8,035 nucleotides of DNA from Streptomycetales bacterium (GTDB lineage: Bacteria; Actinomycetota; Actinomycetes; Prado026): positions 1-8,035 of the forward strand of contig JANYIP010000038.1 in assembly GCA_025361995.1 (NCBI GenBank), read 5' to 3'. Positions 6,145-8,035 of the stretch are shown one piece after another; position 1 is the first letter of the stretch, and the number at the start of each line of letters is the position of its first letter. Made by a program: the position numbers and the translations under genes. The notes beneath the pieces were generated by a model. The model saw only the letters and a program-made list of their open reading frames with translations, ran no database searches and was not told the origin of the DNA.

Positions 6145-6492
6145 ATGCCGACGATCGCCTTTGCTGCCCCATTGCTAGCGGGCATGACCCAAGTCGACAG
6201 GGACGTCATGGCGTCCTTCCAGGCAGGAGAGCACAAGTCGGACTACGAAGACGCCCGCCGCCGCGCCGGAATCACCCGGGAGACGGTCTGGATTCAGACG
6301 ACGCCGGGCGGAGACATGGCAATCGTCTACCTCGAAGCGGACGATCTTGAGGCGGCCTTCACGGCACTCGGGAAGTCGGACGAGCCATTCGATCGGTGGT
6401 TCCGCGACCACGTCCAACGCGTCCACGGCTTCTCACTCGCCGACGAGTTCCATGCGCCGGAAAAGATTCTGGATTTCGGCCCGGAGAGGTAG
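6145..6492 (+). CDS. Uncharacterised small protein under divergent MarR control (DUF6176-like)
   Basis: A 115-residue protein, MPTIAFAAPLLAGMT..., with EYEDARRR-like (here DYEDARRR) AGITRETVWIQTTPGGDMAIVYLEADD, then SDEPFDRWFRDHVQRVHGF and an end at LDFGPER. I recall similar actinobacterial proteins, possibly DUF6176, with the same strand-helix-strand pattern around WIQ..PGGD.AIVYLEADD, suggestive of a dimeric alpha-beta barrel fold; function unknown. There is no signal peptide, membrane helix or cysteine. ATG 6145 is preferred because the protein family begins at this MP.IAFAAP segment and GAGAG lies upstream at a workable distance. The in-frame ATG at 6082 would sit almost on the predicted transcription start and inside the operator flank. 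It is divergent from marR, whose protein probably represses it. Its name is uncertain; a real gene is likely. Confidence 0.8.
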   Translation: MPTIAFAAPLLAGMTQVDRDVMASFQAGEHKSDYEDARRRAGITRETVWIQTTPGGDMAIVYLEADDLEAAFTALGKSDEPFDRWFRDHVQRVHGFSLADEFHAPEKILDFGPER

Positions 6493-6519
6493 CCGGTGTG
6501 CCTGCGAGGGCAGCTCTCT

Positions 6520-6577
6520 CCATGCAACGCGGCACCTTCCCCGTTGCGACCGAAGCGGGAAGCTGCCATGCAACGCG
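6520..6577. repeat. 12-bp direct repeats enclosing an 11-bp inverted repeat
   Basis: CCATGCAACGCG occurs at 6520-6531 and at 6566-6577. Between them GGCACCTTCCC (6531-6541) and GGGAAGCTGCC (6557-6567) form an inverted repeat with one mismatch in 11 and a 15-nt loop. CGTTGC in the loop (6542-6547) can also pair with GCAACG in either direct repeat, so alternative hairpins compete. The cluster starts 27 nt after the stop of the 6145 gene. It may be a terminator-like element, a regulatory RNA structure or the trace of a tiny insertion. Confidence 0.5.
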
Positions 6578-6943
6578 ACATGCCGTCAGGGCTCCCCGGC
6601 TCTGAGCCATGCGGTCGCGGTTCGCACGAACTGCGGATGGCGATGTCTGTTCGGTCGTCACCGTGCTCATGCGGCGCCCCACCTGCCCCGCCTTTCCCCC
6701 ACCTGTAGCCGTGATGGTGCTGCACGCACGAACGAGGAACGTTGCTTGCTCGGGGTCATCGGCACCCGCGCCTGGCCGAACGCTGCGGTCTCGTCTGCTG
6801 GTCCCATATCGACACCACCCAGAGTGATCCTCCACGCCTGGTGAGGCACCCACGATCGGCACCTATGGGCGCAGCCGGGCGGGCGGATCTCGGACCACAA
6901 GGACTGAGAGTCGCTCAAGCACTCGGGGCCTCGTCCTGAAGGC

Positions 6944-6972
6944 TTGGAATCCGGCCTCCAGCCGTCAATGCT
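6944..6972 (+). promoter_or_regulatory. Weak candidate leaderless promoter for the 6979 gene
   Basis: TTGGAA (6944-6949) and AATGCT (6967-6972) are 17 nt apart and would start transcription at about 6979, on the ATG itself. The gene has no visible Shine-Dalgarno sequence, which fits a leaderless message, but the -10 is poor. A CCAGC/GCTGG hairpin (6958-6974) overlaps the site. Confidence 0.25.
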
Positions 6973-6978
6973 GGCTCC

Positions 6979-7275
6979 ATGGAGAGAACGCCGCACCGTG
7001 ACGAGGGCGACCGGCTCGCCGTTCCGGGGGTCTACCACGGTGCCGAGGGCCGGCCTGGATCGGTGTTGTTCACCATCGAGGTAGATGGTGAACTGTTCGC
7101 CCTTCGCCAGGCCGCGGATGGTGGCACGGCATACGACTGGCTGAGCGGGCCGAACGAGGGCTACGGGTTCGGGTCGAGCGGTCCACCACATCGGTTGCCG
7201 GAGGAGCATGGGGAGCACATCCGCGCCTTCCTCAGCATGATCGATCCCGCCACGGGCTACATCGGCGATGACTAG
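6979..7275 (+). CDS. Uncharacterised small protein, 98 residues
   Basis: A soluble, acidic protein: a charged N-terminus (MERTPHRDEGDRLAV), a strand pair around VLFTIEVDGELFALRQAADG, the conserved-looking segment YDWLSGPNEGYGFGSSGPPH, and a final helix EEHGEHIRAFLSMIDPATGYI. I recall unnamed actinobacterial proteins sharing the LSGPN.GYGF...FLSMIDP.TGYI pattern, but have no function to offer. There is no signal peptide, membrane helix or known catalytic motif. No ribosome binding site precedes ATG 6979, so the message may be leaderless. It stands alone, with about 490 nt without genes before it and about 300 nt after it. The pattern of charged, hydrophobic and glycine-proline turns supports real coding. 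Confidence 0.7.
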   Translation: MERTPHRDEGDRLAVPGVYHGAEGRPGSVLFTIEVDGELFALRQAADGGTAYDWLSGPNEGYGFGSSGPPHRLPEEHGEHIRAFLSMIDPATGYIGDD

Positions 7276-7580
7276 GCGACAATCCTTGATGCGGGCTGAA
7301 GCAGCGCTGCAATGCCGGCTCTCGAGCTCGGATGCGCACAGAGCGGCCGGCAGGTTTCATGTGACCATGTCTCATGCGTTGGCGGTGGCTGTGGCATCCG
7401 AGAGTCCAGTCCGGCTCCGCCCGGCCCCAGCAGACTCCACGGCTGGTCGGCGGGTACACGAGCGGGGGGCGGATCGAGCCGCCTCCGACGCCCGATACTC
7501 CGCTGCCGCCAACCGGCGACGACACCTGACGAGGCGCCCGCGAACGGCACATAGGTTCGGCCTGAGTTCGCGCGGCGAGG
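7276..7580. other. Gene-poor stretch
   Basis: About 305 nt without a gene I can support. The minus-strand frame from the neighbouring gene stays open here to 7372, but its translation is rich in Arg, Ala and Ser, with no family pattern. It is best read as out-of-frame continuation after the frameshift at 7638-7639. A short imperfect dyad lies at 7358-7376. Confidence 0.45.
7358..7376. repeat. Imperfect 19-bp dyad
   Basis: CATGTGAC-CAT-GTCTCATG has arms matching at 7 of 8 positions around a 3-nt centre. It lies in a gene-poor stretch. It is operator-like in size but unrelated to the MarR boxes. Its role is unknown and it could be chance. Confidence 0.3.
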
Positions 7581-7932
7581 CTAAGAGGACCACCACATCT
7601 TGGCCGGTCTGCGGCGGGTCGTCTCTACATTCACCCCGGCGCGCCCGCAGCGCGTCCAGGACGCGAGGTCCGCGCCAAGTCCAGAAGTAGGCGGTCGCCT
7701 CGTTGCGGCTGGTGAGGCCTATGCCAGCGGTCAGGATCCGCCCCCTAAGTGGAAACGCAGCGGTGACTTGATCTATCGGCACCTCGAACGAGGCCAGGAG
7801 GCGGCTGGCAACGCGGGGTCGGATCGAGACGTGCCCGTCGGAGACGGTCAGCCGAGCAAGCGGCACGGTGGCAGAGGCCCGGCCAGGTTTCCCGGGGACA
7901 TTCATCCCCCCGACAAAGCTCGCGTCCGCCAC
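7581..7932 (-). pseudogene. Uncharacterised actinobacterial protein, apparently frameshifted near its 3' end
   Basis: The minus strand encodes a convincing protein: DASFVGGMNVPGKPGRAS, then PLARLTVSDGHVSIRPR, FEVPIDQVTAAFPLRGR, and GIGLTSRNEATAYFWTWRGP ending in VLDALRARRG. I recall unnamed actinobacterial proteins of about 100-130 residues with this beta-rich pattern; their function is unknown. After LRAR the frame becomes arginine-rich and stays open to 7372. Removing one G at 7638-7639 (plus strand CACCCCGG run) instead gives LRARGVNVETTRRRPAK and MWWSS, then TAG at 7581-7583. That length is natural for the family, with exactly 117 codons including the stop from GTG 7932. The start is uncertain: GTG 7932 and GTG 7989 share the frame, and neither has a clear ribosome binding site. 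If the frameshift is real the product has a foreign tail; if it is a sequencing error the gene is intact. Confidence 0.62.
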
Positions 7933-8012
7933 TGCACGGGCCCGCACAGACTGCCGGATGCCGAGTATGAGATCCGCACCACACAGCACATGGGTCTGAT
8001 GCCCCAGTGACG

Positions 8013-8035
8013 ATGACCGAGCAGCAACCGGAAGC
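8013..8035 (+). CDS. Possible start of a gene running off the right edge
   Basis: ATG 8013 opens MTEQQPE, a typical hydrophilic N-terminus, with an in-frame GTG at 8007 as an alternative start. Only seven codons are visible and no Shine-Dalgarno sequence is seen, so this is a hint. It would diverge from the 7581-7932 gene. Confidence 0.3.

Larger units (their letters stand above)
6493..6978. other. Gene-poor stretch
   Basis: No recognisable protein in either strand over 486 nt. Open frames here are short or are antisense to neighbours and have no family resemblance I trust. The stretch holds the repeat and hairpin cluster at 6520-6577 and, at its right end, a weak leaderless-type promoter before 6979. 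It may contain decayed sequence. Confidence 0.5.

Noticed and set aside
5493..6350. Plus-strand 285-residue open frame opposite marR
   Set aside because: It is antisense to a clear MarR protein and enters the 6145 gene out of frame.
6359..6862. Minus-strand frame with an internal AVRANRDRM segment faintly like the N-terminus of MazE-type antitoxins
   Set aside because: The likeness covers only about nine residues, the rest shows no antitoxin pattern, and the frame runs antisense into the 6145 gene. No toxin gene is adjacent.
7276..7580. tRNA or insertion-sequence remnant in the gene-poor stretch
   Set aside because: No cloverleaf arms, no transposase motif in any frame, and no paired terminal inverted repeats.
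1..8035. CRISPR array or known defence cassette
   Set aside because: No regularly spaced repeats and no Cas, restriction, toxin or nuclease motifs were seen in the translations.

Overview
The window looks like chromosomal DNA of a high-GC actinobacterium. A Nocardioides-like member of the Propionibacteriales is my best guess. Support comes from the strong G/C bias at third codon positions, a TTG and several GTG starts, a bacterial WS/DGAT acyltransferase next to a patatin-like lipase, a DUF6912-type protein and a long P5C dehydrogenase. The genus is inference.

Bases 1-4398 are a compact, conserved block of four plus-strand genes with overlaps or very short gaps: the 3' part of a WS/DGAT acyltransferase (1-1200), a patatin-like phospholipase (1197-2192), a DUF6912-type small protein (2203-2715) and 1-pyrroline-5-carboxylate dehydrogenase (2734-4398). 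The first two plausibly make and turn over storage neutral lipids. The last oxidises glutamate semialdehyde to glutamate in proline catabolism. No proline dehydrogenase follows, and the dehydrogenase ends in an atypical 22-residue tail, so the end of this block may be a rearrangement boundary.

Bases 4399-8035 are looser, with small uncharacterised genes, long gaps and two apparent single-base frameshifts. An orphan gene (4483-5019, plus) faces a frameshifted small gene (5113-5375, minus). Next is a MarR regulator (5567-6013, minus) diverging from a 115-residue protein (6145-6492, plus). Between them lie two boxes related to TTGGCATGCCAA. One is an 18-bp perfect palindrome. The other carries the -35 hexamers of both divergent promoters, which makes an autoregulated MarR switch the most coherent regulatory module here. 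A compact repeat and hairpin cluster follows (6520-6577), then a mostly empty stretch, a 98-residue protein (6979-7275), another empty stretch, and a minus-strand gene (7581-7932) that appears frameshifted near its 3' end. A new plus-strand gene may begin at the right edge.

I saw no rRNA, tRNA, CRISPR array, transposase or recognisable defence gene. The strongest points for follow-up are the divergent MarR operator and promoter layout, the two frameshifts, the altered C-terminus of the dehydrogenase, and the direct-repeat/inverted-repeat cluster.
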